Counted from the first letter of the stretch, positions 40,948 to 49,860 are shown. The stretch: 64,000 nucleotides of DNA from Arthrobacter nitroguajacolicus_D (GCF_031455195.1 NZ_JAVDSH010000010.1:131071-195070); one strand, 5' to 3'. The notes: generated from the sequence alone by a model not told the origin. A program made the numbers and translations.

Positions 40948-42101
40948 GCTCCGGCCTCCTGCAGCACGGCAGCACCCGCAGGCGTATCCTCGGCTGCGCG
41001 AAGCTCCGCGATGTCCGACACGGCCACTGGCAGCCCCGACTCCGCAGACTTGAAGGCAGCCAGTGCCACGGCCAGGGCGTTGCGGGCGTCCGCTCCACCC
41101 GGTGCGGCGACAGTGGTACGGGACGGGGCCGCCGTCGGGCGTTCCCCTGCTGAACGGCGGCGCGCGGCGACGTCGTCCGCGAAGTGTGCGAGCTCGTCCG
41201 TGTACGCGTCATGGAAGAGGTCGATGTTCAGGCGGGTGGTGTCCGAGGCGATGCCGGCAGCCGTGTAGCTCGTGGCATTGGTGGACTGCGGGCTGCCGGC
41301 CGTGACCATGCCTGCCGAACCAAAGACTTCGCCGCGGACGTCGTAGCCGTAGAGCGCGTTGAAGTTGGCTTCGGCCACCGCGATGGCGCCGTTGCTGTAG
41401 GTTACGGTCACCACGGCCGTATCCAGGAACCCACCAGCCTTGGCTTCGGGGGCTACCAGTGCGTCCGCAACCGCGTGGACCTTCACCGGCACGGCGCCTG
41501 GGTTAAGCCAGTTCAGGGTGTCGAAGTCGTGGATGAGTGTCTCGAGGAAGATGGTGCCCGGGGCGATGCGCTCCGGGTTGCCGATTCCGGCCTCGGTCCC
41601 GGGATCGCGAGTCAGGGAGCGGAGAAGCTGCGGCACGCCGATGACGCCCTGGTTGATGAGCTTGCGTGCGGCCGCAAAGTCGGTGGAGTAGCGGCGGTTG
41701 AATCCAAAACGGAGGACGACGCCGGCCTGATCCGCCGCTGCGATGGCGGCGTCGAGTTCCTCGACGGTCCGGCCACCCGGCTTCTCGCAGAAAACATCCT
41801 TGCCCGCCTTCGCGGCTGCGGTGATTAGTTCGGAGTGGAAACGCAGGGGCGCGGCGATCACTACGGCGTCCACGTCCGGGTCATCGAGGACATCGGATAC
41901 GTCGGTGCTGATTTTCGTCACACCCAGCCGGCTGGCAAGGGTCTCCAGGGCAGGCTGCACGGGATCAGCGATAGCTTCCAGCCGGGCGTTGGGAAGGCGC
42001 AGTGCAATGGATTCAGCATGGAAGTTGCCGATCCACCCCGCCCCGATGACTGCTATGCGGACAGGCCGGTCCTCGGCGACCGGGTGCTGAAGGTACGTCA
42101 T
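40944..42101 (-). CDS. Gfo/Idh/MocA-family dehydrogenase (inositol 2-dehydrogenase-like)
   Basis: 385 residues; AAGGAG lies 5 nt before the ATG. The Rossmann domain starts with VIGAGWIGNFHAESI, the CEKPGGRTVEEL motif carries the conserved EKP lysine, and LIHDFDTLNWL provides the active-site Asp-His region. Family members oxidise myo-inositol or related polyols and sugars with NAD. Together with the Hyi-like gene it forms a two-gene operon preceded by two LacI-type operators. The exact substrate is not readable. Confidence 0.82.
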   Translation of the reverse strand: MTYLQHPVAEDRPVRIAVIGAGWIGNFHAESIALRLPNARLEAIADPVQPALETLASRLGVTKISTDVSDVLDDPDVDAVVIAAPLRFHSELITAAAKAGKDVFCEKPGGRTVEELDAAIAAADQAGVVLRFGFNRRYSTDFAAARKLINQGVIGVPQLLRSLTRDPGTEAGIGNPERIAPGTIFLETLIHDFDTLNWLNPGAVPVKVHAVADALVAPEAKAGGFLDTAVVTVTYSNGAIAVAEANFNALYGYDVRGEVFGSAGMVTAGSPQSTNATSYTAAGIASDTTRLNIDLFHDAYTDELAHFADDVAARRRSAGERPTAAPSRTTVAAPGGADARNALAVALAAFKSAESGLPVAVSDIAELRAAEDTPAGAAVLQEAGA

Positions 42102-42120
42102 TGTGGCTCCTTGAATGGGC

Positions 42121-42136
42121 GTCTAGATCGTTCTAG
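42121..42136. promoter_or_regulatory. LacI operator A upstream of the dehydrogenase operon
   Basis: GTCTAGATCGTTCTAG contains arms CTAGA and TCTAG around TCGT. It is repeated exactly at 42169-42184. Its reverse complement has the core TAGAACGATCTA, matching TAGAACGTTCTA before the lacI gene. It sits 20 bp before the dehydrogenase start, where binding would block transcription. Confidence 0.75.
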
Positions 42137-42168
42137 TGGCTCCATGATGGCACGCTTCCAGCTTGCCC

Positions 42169-42184
42169 GTCTAGATCGTTCTAG
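42169..42184. promoter_or_regulatory. LacI operator B upstream of the dehydrogenase operon
   Basis: An exact 16-bp copy of operator A, 48 bp further upstream. It overlaps the stop codon of the small membrane ORF at 42181. Two identical sites 48 bp apart allow cooperative or looped repression. Confidence 0.75.
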
Positions 42185-42465
42185 TTCAAGGCTGCCGGGG
42201 TGCGCTGAACTGGCTTTGGCTCATGCGTCCCGCCGACCTCGGAGCCTGACCTCTCGGACGTCGTCTCCGCGGCAAGCGGGCGGGCTGGGCGGGCGTGGTC
42301 CAGCGCCAGTTTCGCCAGGGGCGCCATCAGCAGGAGCAGTAGGACGGCGCACCCACCGGCAAGCCCAGCCAGGAAGACCAGCACCGCCATGAACAGCAAG
42401 TGGATGTCCGGCGCGTCCGTGAATGAGGCGACTGCTTGCACGGCCATTCCTTGGGTTGAACTCAC
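42181..42465 (-). CDS. small membrane protein, hypothetical
   Basis: 94 residues from a GTG at 42465, 7 nt after AGGAG. It has one or two hydrophobic segments (HLLFMAVLVFLAGLAGG, then CAVLLLLLMAPLAKLAL) and a charged, Pro/Thr-rich C-terminal tail. No family is recognised. The 3' end runs into LacI operator B, and the gene is co-oriented with the dehydrogenase operon, so it could be read through into it. Confidence 0.55.
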   Translation of the reverse strand: MSSTQGMAVQAVASFTDAPDIHLLFMAVLVFLAGLAGGCAVLLLLLMAPLAKLALDHARPARPLAAETTSERSGSEVGGTHEPKPVQRTPAALN

Positions 42466-42892
42466 ATCTTGCTCCTGCGCGGTAGTAACTGATTTCCCGG
42501 ATACTTAGGAGTGCTCCGGCCAGGCGAATAGTGATGCACTTTTGGGGACCTTTGGCTCAGGGGCAGCGCAGAGGCAAGTCCTGGACGATGCGCAAAAATA
42601 GTTTTTACAAGATGCGTCACGTTTTCGCAGGTCAAAGCACATATCCAGTGCCCATGTCTTTGTGCCGTGTGCTGCGCCGTTGCCCTTTTCGGTCGCGTCG
42701 CGGTTCATCGACGAGTTGGCAGCGATGGGTGTGGTGGGTTCTGGGGCCCACCCGGGGCGCCGTCGCTGCGTGAAACCGGGCTAGTGCGGTCGGCCGTCTG
42801 AGTCGCGGCCGGCCGCACGACCGGTGTTATGAGCGCAAACATCCATACGCCTTTAGAACGTTCTATAGACTGGCTCCGAGCAGAGGAGAGCC
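42466..42892. other. 427-bp region without a supported gene, containing the lacI promoter
   Basis: Short frames exist on both strands but none has a ribosome-binding site or family resemblance. It holds a hairpin GTGCGGTCGGCCG/CGGCCGGCCGCAC (42784-42796/42806-42818, one G-T pair), an AT-rich patch around 42588-42610, and the operator of lacI at 42855-42866. The hairpin may be a terminator or an old gene boundary. Nothing else is seen. Confidence 0.5.
42855..42866. promoter_or_regulatory. LacI operator C in front of lacI
   Basis: TAGAACGTTCTA is a perfect 12-bp palindrome, 26 bp before the lacI start, differing from operators A and B by one central base. It implies autoregulation by the same LacI protein. 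Confidence 0.72.
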
Positions 42893-43879
42893 ATGACCGG
42901 GAAACGTCCCACCCTGATGGACGTGGCTGAGGCCGCAGGCGTATCCCGGGCATTGGTTTCCATCATCATGCGGGACGCCCCAGGTGCTTCGGACGCGACC
43001 CGGCTGAAAGTGCAGGAGGCCGCACGGGAACTCGGCTACCGGCCAGATAGCCGCGCCCGGCTTCTCCGGAGCAGCCGCACCAGGCTCCTGGGCCTCAGCT
43101 TTTCCACCGCGCATGCGTTCCATGCCGAGATCGTGGACGCTGCCTACGCCGGGGCGACCGTGCGTGGGTACGACATTGCCCTCAGCGCCGTGGCAAACGG
43201 CCGCCCGGAAACGAGGGCGGTGGAATCCCTGCTGGACCTCGGCTGCGAGGCATTGATCCTGATCTCCCCGTCCCTGTCACCGGAGGAATTGGCCGGATAC
43301 GCAGCCCGCCTGCCCGTCATCAGCCTTCTCCGCGACGACGTTGGCGACTCCCTGGACTCAGTGAGCAGCGATGACCATGCCGGGATACGCATTGCGGTGG
43401 AGCACCTGTTTTCGCTGGGGCACCGACGGATCGCACACGTGGATGGCGGCCAAGCAGTTTCCAGCCCACAACGCAGGGCGGCGTTCCAGTCCGAGATGGC
43501 TTCCCGTGGCCTGGATGCGCGCGTCATCGCCGGCGGACCCACCGAAGAAGACGGTTTGCGCGCCGGCAGTGAGCTGCAGCAGGACTTGCCTACCGCCGTC
43601 GTGGCCTTCAATGACCGGTGTGCGCTGGGCGTCTGGGAGAGTTTCCGCGCGGCCGGCCTCCGGGTGCCGGAAGACGTTTCCATCCTTGGCTATGACGACA
43701 GCCAGTTCGCCCGACTCAGTTATGTCCAGTTGTCCTCCATCAGCCAGGACGCGCCCTTGCTTGCCCGCGCCGCCGTCGACCGCGCGGTGGACCGTTTGGA
43801 GGGTTCGACGTCGGCCGCCCACCTGGTGCGGACACCGCACCTGGTGGTTCGGGGCACCACGGGAGAGGTACCCGGCTGA
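42893..43879 (+). CDS. LacI-family transcriptional regulator
   Basis: 328 residues; GAGGAG precedes the ATG. The N-terminal helix-turn-helix reads LMDVAEAAGVSRALVSIIM followed by a hinge helix in RARLLRSS. The sugar-binding domain has the usual GYDIALS, HRRIAHVDG and SILGYDDSQFARLSYVQLSS segments. It most likely represses the divergent dehydrogenase/isomerase operon and itself through the three TAGAACG-type operators. The effector is probably a sugar or polyol. Confidence 0.88.
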   Translation: MTGKRPTLMDVAEAAGVSRALVSIIMRDAPGASDATRLKVQEAARELGYRPDSRARLLRSSRTRLLGLSFSTAHAFHAEIVDAAYAGATVRGYDIALSAVANGRPETRAVESLLDLGCEALILISPSLSPEELAGYAARLPVISLLRDDVGDSLDSVSSDDHAGIRIAVEHLFSLGHRRIAHVDGGQAVSSPQRRAAFQSEMASRGLDARVIAGGPTEEDGLRAGSELQQDLPTAVVAFNDRCALGVWESFRAAGLRVPEDVSILGYDDSQFARLSYVQLSSISQDAPLLARAAVDRAVDRLEGSTSAAHLVRTPHLVVRGTTGEVPG

Positions 43880-43891
43880 CTGTTGGCCCGG

Positions 43892-44299
43892 TTACGTGGA
43901 GATGGCCCGCATGGCGTTGTTCCGCTTCTCATGGGTGAGTTCGGCCAAGCCCAGGGCCTCCAAAAGGGGTGGCATATACATGCCGAACCGGCCTCGGTAG
44001 CCCTTGCGGAGACCGTACCAACCGCCCACAGGGTTGCTTTCGCTGCGACCCCACGCCTCCACGGTCCCTTCGGCGGCATCTTTGCCTTCGTCGGCGGCAC
44101 CGAGCGGGACCCAGTCGCCCTGCTCCAGGAGCCACGCGTGCAGGTCCTCGATGGCCCGGAGTTGGTACAGCAACTTGGTGGAGCCCACTTGGCAGACGAT
44201 TGCGGGTGGATCCGCGGACTCATCCTTGTACATGACGTAGTCGGACGAGCCCGGGGGAGTCGTGAGCTGCCAGGGATCGTCTTTGGTTCCAGCGGCCAT
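43892..44299 (-). CDS. conserved hypothetical protein (DUF6855-like)
   Basis: 135 residues, soluble, with conserved-looking aromatic motifs: DDPWQLTTPPGSSDYVMYKD, HAWLLEQGDWVPLG and GGWYGLRKGYRGRFGMYMPP. Proteins with this layout are common in actinobacteria and their function is unknown; I associate them with DUF6855 but cannot verify this. It ends 12 bp from the convergent lacI stop and is not in an evident operon. Confidence 0.7.
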   Translation of the reverse strand: MAAGTKDDPWQLTTPPGSSDYVMYKDESADPPAIVCQVGSTKLLYQLRAIEDLHAWLLEQGDWVPLGAADEGKDAAEGTVEAWGRSESNPVGGWYGLRKGYRGRFGMYMPPLLEALGLAELTHEKRNNAMRAIST

Positions 44300-44328
44300 C
44301 GGTGGTCCTTTCTGCGGTTGCGGTCAGG

Positions 44329-45645
44329 TTACACAGCGTCCGGCTGCGTGTCTGCAGATTGGGGGTCCAAGGGCTCCGGCTGCAGCGGGTTCTCAATTTC
44401 GTCGGTGACCATGTGGGCAGCGAACAGCGCTACGAAAGCCATGACGGGACACACCAAGCCAGCGACCAGGAAGATGATCCAGATGGGAACCACCTCCGCC
44501 ACGGGTCCGGCCAAGGCCATGGACACCGGCATGAGGGCCAGGGAGACAAAGAAATCCAGGCTCGAGATCCGGCCCAGCAAGTGCCGTGGCACGCGGCGTT
44601 GCAGCAGCGTCCCCCAGATCACGGTGCCGAGTCCCTCAGTGGCCCCGAAGACCAGGAGCGCGATGCCCAAAGCCCAGAAGTTGTCCATCAGGCCAATTGC
44701 TGCCACAGGCAGGCTCCCCAAACCCCACGTCACCACCATCACCGTCAGGTACCGCCGGGGAAGCCTGAGCGTGGCCGTCACCAGGGCAGCAACTGCGCTT
44801 CCAACCCCCATGACCGCCAGCAGTGCACCAAACATCCGCGAGTCGCCACCGAGCTGGTCCCGGACCACGAACGGCAGCAGGACTTCAATGGGGCCAATCA
44901 GGAACAGGACGGACAGGCATGCCCAGATCAGGGTCCACAGCAGCCAAGGCGTCCGGACGGTGTAGACGAAACCCTCCCGGAGATCGCGGAAGAACGACGA
45001 CGGGGCGGGCCGCTCCTTCGACTGCGGACCACCCTTCATTTGCTGGCGCAGGAAGTCTTGCCGGCCCAGGAAGTTCAGGATCCCAAACGCCAGGAAATGG
45101 CACAGGGCAACCCCGGCAATGGCATGCCCTGGGGTCAGCGAAGCCACCAGGATACCGGCGACCGCGGGACCTCCCGCCTGCTGCAGGATCGGACGCACTG
45201 TACCTTCCATGCCGTTCGCGGCCAGGAGGTCGTCGGCAGGCAGGATCGCGGGAAGCATCGCGGAGTAAGCCGGGAAGAAGAACGCCTGCCCCACGCCCAG
45301 CACGAAAGCTCCCAGGGCCAGGTGCCACAACTGGATGACATTGAGCATGGCCAGGATGGTCACGGTGGCGATGACCGCCAGGTTGGCACCCTCCACCGCA
45401 ATGATGAGCAGGCGTTGGGGCAGGCGATCCGCTGCGATGCCCCCGGCCAACACAAATCCCACCAGACCCACGCTGGCGGCGGTGGCGACGAATGACAACT
45501 CAAGGGGTCCGCCGCCGAGGTGGATTACCTCGTAGACCATCGCGACGGCCCACATGCCAGACCCAAAGATGGAAATGGACAGCGCGGCAATAAGCACCCG
45601 GAATTCCCGGTGCGCAAAGGGACGCAGCGCTCTCAACGCGGCCAT
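44329..45645 (-). CDS. MFS efflux transporter (EntS/MFS_3-like)
   Basis: 438 residues, 12 predicted helices, with the MFS_3 features GSGMWAVAMVYEVIHL in helix 1, GGIAADRLPQRLLI in loop 2-3, and PAYSAMLPAILPADDLLAANG. A central cytoplasmic loop (KGGPQSKERPAPSSFF) and an acidic C-terminal tail are seen. Relatives export siderophores, macrolides or other drugs. It is monocistronic; the substrate is unknown. Confidence 0.8.
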   Translation of the reverse strand: MAALRALRPFAHREFRVLIAALSISIFGSGMWAVAMVYEVIHLGGGPLELSFVATAASVGLVGFVLAGGIAADRLPQRLLIIAVEGANLAVIATVTILAMLNVIQLWHLALGAFVLGVGQAFFFPAYSAMLPAILPADDLLAANGMEGTVRPILQQAGGPAVAGILVASLTPGHAIAGVALCHFLAFGILNFLGRQDFLRQQMKGGPQSKERPAPSSFFRDLREGFVYTVRTPWLLWTLIWACLSVLFLIGPIEVLLPFVVRDQLGGDSRMFGALLAVMGVGSAVAALVTATLRLPRRYLTVMVVTWGLGSLPVAAIGLMDNFWALGIALLVFGATEGLGTVIWGTLLQRRVPRHLLGRISSLDFFVSLALMPVSMALAGPVAEVVPIWIIFLVAGLVCPVMAFVALFAAHMVTDEIENPLQPEPLDPQSADTQPDAV

Positions 45646-45707
45646 CCCACCAGCCTAGACCTGGCGGCCGAGGCCGCGGAAGGCGGTTTATTGCGGAGGA
45701 ACGTCAG

Positions 45708-45872
45708 TTATGAAGCGCCCGACGGCGGCTCGTCATCCTCAATGTCGGGACCCTCCGCAGGGTCCTGGCTGTGAAGGCCGGTGTCGTGCGAGACCCAGCC
45801 TTCCGTCTCACCCTCGGCCGGAGCGTCGGTGTGGTGCCGGATGACATGTTCGGTCTTGTCTGCTGGCTTCAT
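45708..45872 (-). CDS. small acidic hypothetical protein, 54 residues
   Basis: Starts at ATG 45872, 8 nt after CAGGAAG. It is very acidic and hydrophilic, His-rich in the first third (EHVIRHHTDAP) and ending IEDDEPPSGAS. It is probably disordered. No family is recognised; it stands between the MFS gene and the divergent EcsC-like gene. Confidence 0.5.
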   Translation of the reverse strand: MKPADKTEHVIRHHTDAPAEGETEGWVSHDTGLHSQDPAEGPDIEDDEPPSGAS

Positions 45873-46071
45873 GACGGATACTTCCTGTCCTTGGCTGGAC
45901 TGCTCCCGTGAGTGCCCCCAGTCTACGCCTGGGGGTGGTTCGTTGCGGGGTCCGCTCTGCGCGGAATCTTGTCCACATAGCGCATATCGGGGAACACCTG
46001 ATGCAAGGGTGTGGCATAGGCTGAACCCAGCAGTTCCCCGTGAAACAACAGACTGCCAAGGAGACATGAAG

Positions 46072-46902
46072 ATGCCCAAGCGCCCCAACCCGGCGGTGAA
46101 AATCGCCCAGGAAACAGCACACAACGCTGTTTTCGACGCCCAAGGCAATCCCAAGCCCGGCGTCCACAATGTGCTGCTCAAAGCAGTCGACGTCCAGAGG
46201 CCATTGGTCCTGGCCAACCTTCGACGATTGCAACGCAGGAACCCTCATGACTCGCCGGCGCAGCTTGCGGCGAAACTGGAACGCCACTACTTGCTCGCCA
46301 TTTCCGGCGGAGGTGCCGCGGTAGGTGCTACCGCCGTCGTGCCGGGTATTGGAACCATGGCTTCGTTGGGCCTTTCGGCGCTCGCAACCATTGGATTCCT
46401 GGAGACCACCGCCCTGTATGCATCGTCCTTGGCGGAACTTCACGGCATTCGGCTCACCGACCCCGAACGGTCGCGAACCATGGTGATGGCCATCATGCTG
46501 GGCGAGGAAGGCACCTCCCTGCTCGGTGCGCTGAGCGGACAGTCGCTCGGCCGCGGCAAGGGGGTCACCAACGCCTGGGGCAGGACCCTCACCAAGAAAA
46601 TCCCCGGCAGTGGCTTCGGAGTCATCCGCGACACCATCCAGCGCGCCTTCCTGAAGAACCTGTTGAAGAAGCAGGGCGGCGCTTTCCTTGGCCGCGCCCT
46701 GCCATTCGGCGTCGGGGCAGTTGTCGGCGGTGCCGGCAACCTGATGATGGGCCGTGCCGTGGTGTCCAGCGCCAAGGAAGCCTTCGGCGTGCTGCCGGAT
46801 ACGGTGCCGGGTGAGCTGCTGCCCAACGCGCCAAAGAACGTCATTGTCAACGCACCCGAAAACCCGACGCTGGAAGGCGGTAACAGTGGATCTGAACGCT
46901 GA
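46072..46902 (+). CDS. EcsC-like membrane-associated protein
   Basis: 276 residues from the ATG at 46072, which is 8 nt after AAGGAG; the ATG at 46066 is too close. Two Gly/Ala-rich hydrophobic segments are visible (GGGAAVGATAVVPGIGTMAS and the stretch near FGVGAVVGGAGNLMMG), resembling the EcsC family of unknown function. It overlaps the pxpA start by 17 bp, so the two are probably co-expressed. Confidence 0.65.
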   Translation: MPKRPNPAVKIAQETAHNAVFDAQGNPKPGVHNVLLKAVDVQRPLVLANLRRLQRRNPHDSPAQLAAKLERHYLLAISGGGAAVGATAVVPGIGTMASLGLSALATIGFLETTALYASSLAELHGIRLTDPERSRTMVMAIMLGEEGTSLLGALSGQSLGRGKGVTNAWGRTLTKKIPGSGFGVIRDTIQRAFLKNLLKKQGGAFLGRALPFGVGAVVGGAGNLMMGRAVVSSAKEAFGVLPDTVPGELLPNAPKNVIVNAPENPTLEGGNSGSER

Positions 46903-47635
46903 CTTGGGGGAGTCCTTTGGTTCCTGGACTATGGGCGACGACGCCTCGATGTTCCGTATCGTGAGCAGCGCCAACGTAGCGTGCGGTTTTCACGCCGGAG
47001 ATCCCCTCACCATGCTGGACAGCTGCCGCGCTGCGTTCGAACTGGACGTTCGTGTGGGCGCTCACGTGGGGTACCGGGACCTGGCTGGATTTGGACGCCG
47101 GTCCCTGGATATGACCTTCGACGAACTCTTCGGGGACGTCCTGTACCAACTCGGCGCCTTGGACGGCATGGCCCACGCCGTGGGGGCTTCGGTGGACTAC
47201 GTCAAGCCGCATGGTGCTCTTTACAACAGGATTGTCCATGACGCAGAGCAAGCGGAGGCGGTCGTGGCCGCCGTTCACGCCTACGATCCTGGTCTTCCCG
47301 TGCTGGGCCTGCCGGGTTCGGCATGGCTGAAACTGGCTGATGAATCCGGGCACCCGGTCTTCCGCGAAGCGTTCGTGGACCGGGCCTACCTGCCGGACGG
47401 CACACTGGTCCCACGCACCCAGGAAGGCGCGGTGCTGCACGACCCAGCAGCTGTGGTGGCCCAAGCGGTGCGCTTGGCGACGCGCAAGGAAGTACTTGCC
47501 ATCGACGGTTCCGTTGTCCCGGTGCAGGCGGACTCGCTCTGCATTCACGGGGACACTCCGGGTGCCGTCAACATGGCCGCCGCGGTTCGGGAAGGACTGG
47601 AGCAGGCCGGCGTGCAGATCGAGGCATTCGCCTGA
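46886..47635 (+). CDS. pxpA: 5-oxoprolinase subunit A, LamB/YcsF family
   Basis: 249 residues from a GTG preceded by GGAAGG. It is a full-length, well-conserved member: DLNADLGESFG start, CGFHAGDP, GAHVGYRDLAGFGRR, YVKPHGALYN and CIHGDTPGAV. PxpA acts with PxpB and PxpC to hydrolyse 5-oxoproline (pyroglutamate) to glutamate with ATP. Here pxpC follows after 35 bp but no pxpB is present. Confidence 0.9.
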   Translation: MDLNADLGESFGSWTMGDDASMFRIVSSANVACGFHAGDPLTMLDSCRAAFELDVRVGAHVGYRDLAGFGRRSLDMTFDELFGDVLYQLGALDGMAHAVGASVDYVKPHGALYNRIVHDAEQAEAVVAAVHAYDPGLPVLGLPGSAWLKLADESGHPVFREAFVDRAYLPDGTLVPRTQEGAVLHDPAAVVAQAVRLATRKEVLAIDGSVVPVQADSLCIHGDTPGAVNMAAAVREGLEQAGVQIEAFA

Positions 47636-47670
47636 TCCTGCGGTGCGGCTCTTTATAGGGGAGTGCGTTG

Positions 47671-48492
47671 GTGGGTGCAGTAGTAGTTGACCCGGGATCT
47701 TTGACTTCCGTCCTGGGACAGGAGCAGGCACTGGACCGTGCGTCCATGCATCTGGCCAATGCCCTCCTGGGCAACGCCGCCGCTGCCGGGGGCCTGGAGG
47801 TCTTACTGGGCGGCCTCCGGCTCCGATTCGTCACCGCTTCTGCAGTTTCGGTCACCGGCGCCGAAGGCATCATCACCCTCAATGGCGCGGAACTGCCCAT
47901 GAACAAGGCAGTGCGGGTGGCTCCGGGAGCTGTCCTCGAAGCATGGCCGGCGCTTTTCGGAATCCGTTACTACGTGGCAGTTGCCGGCGGCATTCCGCCG
48001 CAGGAAGAGCCGCTGCGGGCGGGCACTGCGCTGACCTTTGGGCGGCCGAACAGCCATGCCTTTCCCGAGATCAAACAGCCGGCGCGCCGCGCGCTGGATC
48101 CGGAGCGTCCCGTGGTCGCCCGGGTTTCCCGCAGCGCGGAGGCCTCAAATGTCGGCATCAGCTCGTGGCTCCGGCTGACCACCGAACCATGGATTCTCTC
48201 GCCGGAGTCTGACAGGGCTGGTGCGCGGCTGGTGGGGCGGCCCCTTGAGGCAGTCACAACTCAACCACGCGAACCCCAGCCGCTGCTGACGGGCTCGGTC
48301 CTGCTGCCGCCGTCGGGCCTTCCGGTGATTGCCTTGGCCGGTCACCCGGCCACTGCAAAGTCGCCCGTGATCGCGATGGTCCGTGATGACGACTTGGACC
48401 TGATTGGCCAAGCGAGGCCGGGACAGATGGTGCACTTACTGGGGGCTGCTGAGCCCGGGGCCCCTAGCCGAACAGCAGGTGTGCAACGGTGA
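47671..48492 (+). CDS. divergent PxpC/KipA-like biotin-dependent carboxyltransferase-type protein
   Basis: 273 residues from a GTG 7 nt after AGGGGAG. It follows the PxpC fold: the HLANALLGNAAAAGGLEV segment, ITLNGAELPMNKAVRVAPG, YYVAVAGGI, and LSPESDRAGARLVG. The N-terminal stretch is shorter than in typical PxpC and lacks the usual TTVQDLGR motif; the ADAQTTGGY-type motif reads AGHPATAKSPV. It may be a specialised or degenerate subunit. Its last 29 bp overlap the convergent DUF445 gene. Confidence 0.75.
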   Translation: MGAVVVDPGSLTSVLGQEQALDRASMHLANALLGNAAAAGGLEVLLGGLRLRFVTASAVSVTGAEGIITLNGAELPMNKAVRVAPGAVLEAWPALFGIRYYVAVAGGIPPQEEPLRAGTALTFGRPNSHAFPEIKQPARRALDPERPVVARVSRSAEASNVGISSWLRLTTEPWILSPESDRAGARLVGRPLEAVTTQPREPQPLLTGSVLLPPSGLPVIALAGHPATAKSPVIAMVRDDDLDLIGQARPGQMVHLLGAAEPGAPSRTAGVQR

Positions 48493-49810
48493 AGATGGCC
48501 AGCCCCGCCAGCGCGCCAACCACGGTTCCGTTGATGCGGATGTACTGGAGGTCCTTGCCCACCTGGAGTTCGATCTTCTGGGAGGTTTCTTCCGCGTCCC
48601 AACGCGCCACCGTGTCCGAGATGACGCCGGCGATGTCCGACCGGTAGGTGTTCACCAAGTATCCGGCCGCGTCGCCAATCCAGGCGTTAACCTTGCCGGC
48701 CAGTTCGTCGTCCTTGACCAGGCGCGTGCCGAAGTCCCGGACGGCACCTTTGAAGCGCAGGCTCAGTTCGCTGTCGGGGTCGTCGACGGCGTTGAGCAGC
48801 GCAGTCTTCACCGTTCCCCACGTGCGTGATGCCAGTTCGCGGACCTCGGGGTCCCCGAGGATCTGCGCCTTGATGGATTCGGCGCGCTCAATCATGGCTG
48901 GATCGTGTTGCAGGTCCTGGGCCAGTTCGGTGAGGTAGGCATCGATGGATTGACGCACTTGGTGGTTCTGGTCGGACTGGACCGCCCGCATGAACTTGGA
49001 CAGCTCCACGTAGACGCGGTCACCCACCAGGCCGTCCACGAACGTTGGCACCCAGAGGGGCGAACGGTCCGAAACGAGCCGGTTCACCGTTGCATGGTTG
49101 GCGTCCACCCAGTCAGCGGCGCGGTCCACCAGCAGGTCAACCAGCTTGTGGTGGTGGCCGTCCGCAAAGATCCGTTCCGCCATCCGGCCCACCGGTGGCC
49201 CCCATGGTGGGGTGAGCAGGTGTTTGCGCACCATGCCCTCGATGACCGCTTGGACATCGTCGTCATTGAGTACGGTGAACACGCCGCGGATCGCCGCGCC
49301 ACCTTCCTTCGCTACGCGTTCGGCACCACCCGGACCGGACAGCCAAGCACCGGCTTTACGGGCAATATCGATGCTCGCCAACTTCTCCTGCACAACCTCC
49401 TGGGACAGGAAGTTGCTTTCCACGAATTCGCTGAGCGATTCGCCGATCTGGTCCTTGCGCCGCGGGATGATGGCGGTGTGCGGGATCTTGAGGCCCATGG
49501 GGTACTTGAACAGGGCCGTCACGGCGAACCAGTCAGCCAGGGCGCCAACCATGCCGCCCTCGGCCGCTGCGCGAACGTACTCAAGCCACGGGTACTGCTT
49601 CTGGAAGGCGAAGGCCACGGTGAAGATCAGGGCCATCCCGATCAGCAGGGCCAAAGCCAGCCGTTTCATTCGGCGCAGCGCAGCAGCTTTTTCCAGGTCT
49701 CCTGCCGAAAGATCGACGACTGCGGGACGGGCCGGTGCGGGTACGGGGCCTGACTCCCGATGGGGGTTGGTGACGTCTTCAGTTGGGATTTGTTCAGAGT
49801 TCACCTGCAT
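48464..49810 (-). CDS. DUF445 membrane protein
   Basis: 448 residues from the ATG at 49810, with no strong ribosome-binding site; the frame extends further upstream but overlaps the divergent phosphodiesterase gene. After a Pro-rich N-terminus come one membrane helix (LALALLIGMALIFTVAFAF), the DUF445 signature GGMVGALADWFAVTALFKYP, a long helical middle and a C-terminal helix (GTVVGALAGLAIFTVAHLLF). Its function is unknown in the family. Confidence 0.85.
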   Translation of the reverse strand: MQVNSEQIPTEDVTNPHRESGPVPAPARPAVVDLSAGDLEKAAALRRMKRLALALLIGMALIFTVAFAFQKQYPWLEYVRAAAEGGMVGALADWFAVTALFKYPMGLKIPHTAIIPRRKDQIGESLSEFVESNFLSQEVVQEKLASIDIARKAGAWLSGPGGAERVAKEGGAAIRGVFTVLNDDDVQAVIEGMVRKHLLTPPWGPPVGRMAERIFADGHHHKLVDLLVDRAADWVDANHATVNRLVSDRSPLWVPTFVDGLVGDRVYVELSKFMRAVQSDQNHQVRQSIDAYLTELAQDLQHDPAMIERAESIKAQILGDPEVRELASRTWGTVKTALLNAVDDPDSELSLRFKGAVRDFGTRLVKDDELAGKVNAWIGDAAGYLVNTYRSDIAGVISDTVARWDAEETSQKIELQVGKDLQYIRINGTVVGALAGLAIFTVAHLLFG

Positions 49811-49860
49811 TAGCCCAGCGTAGCCCCCGTGCGTACAACCGGGTGGGCTACCGTATCTCC

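Noticed and set aside
42505..42708. 67-residue cysteine-containing minus-strand ORF between the small membrane ORF and lacI
   Set aside because: No ribosome-binding site before its ATG, no family resemblance and atypical composition. The five cysteines are intriguing but not sufficient.
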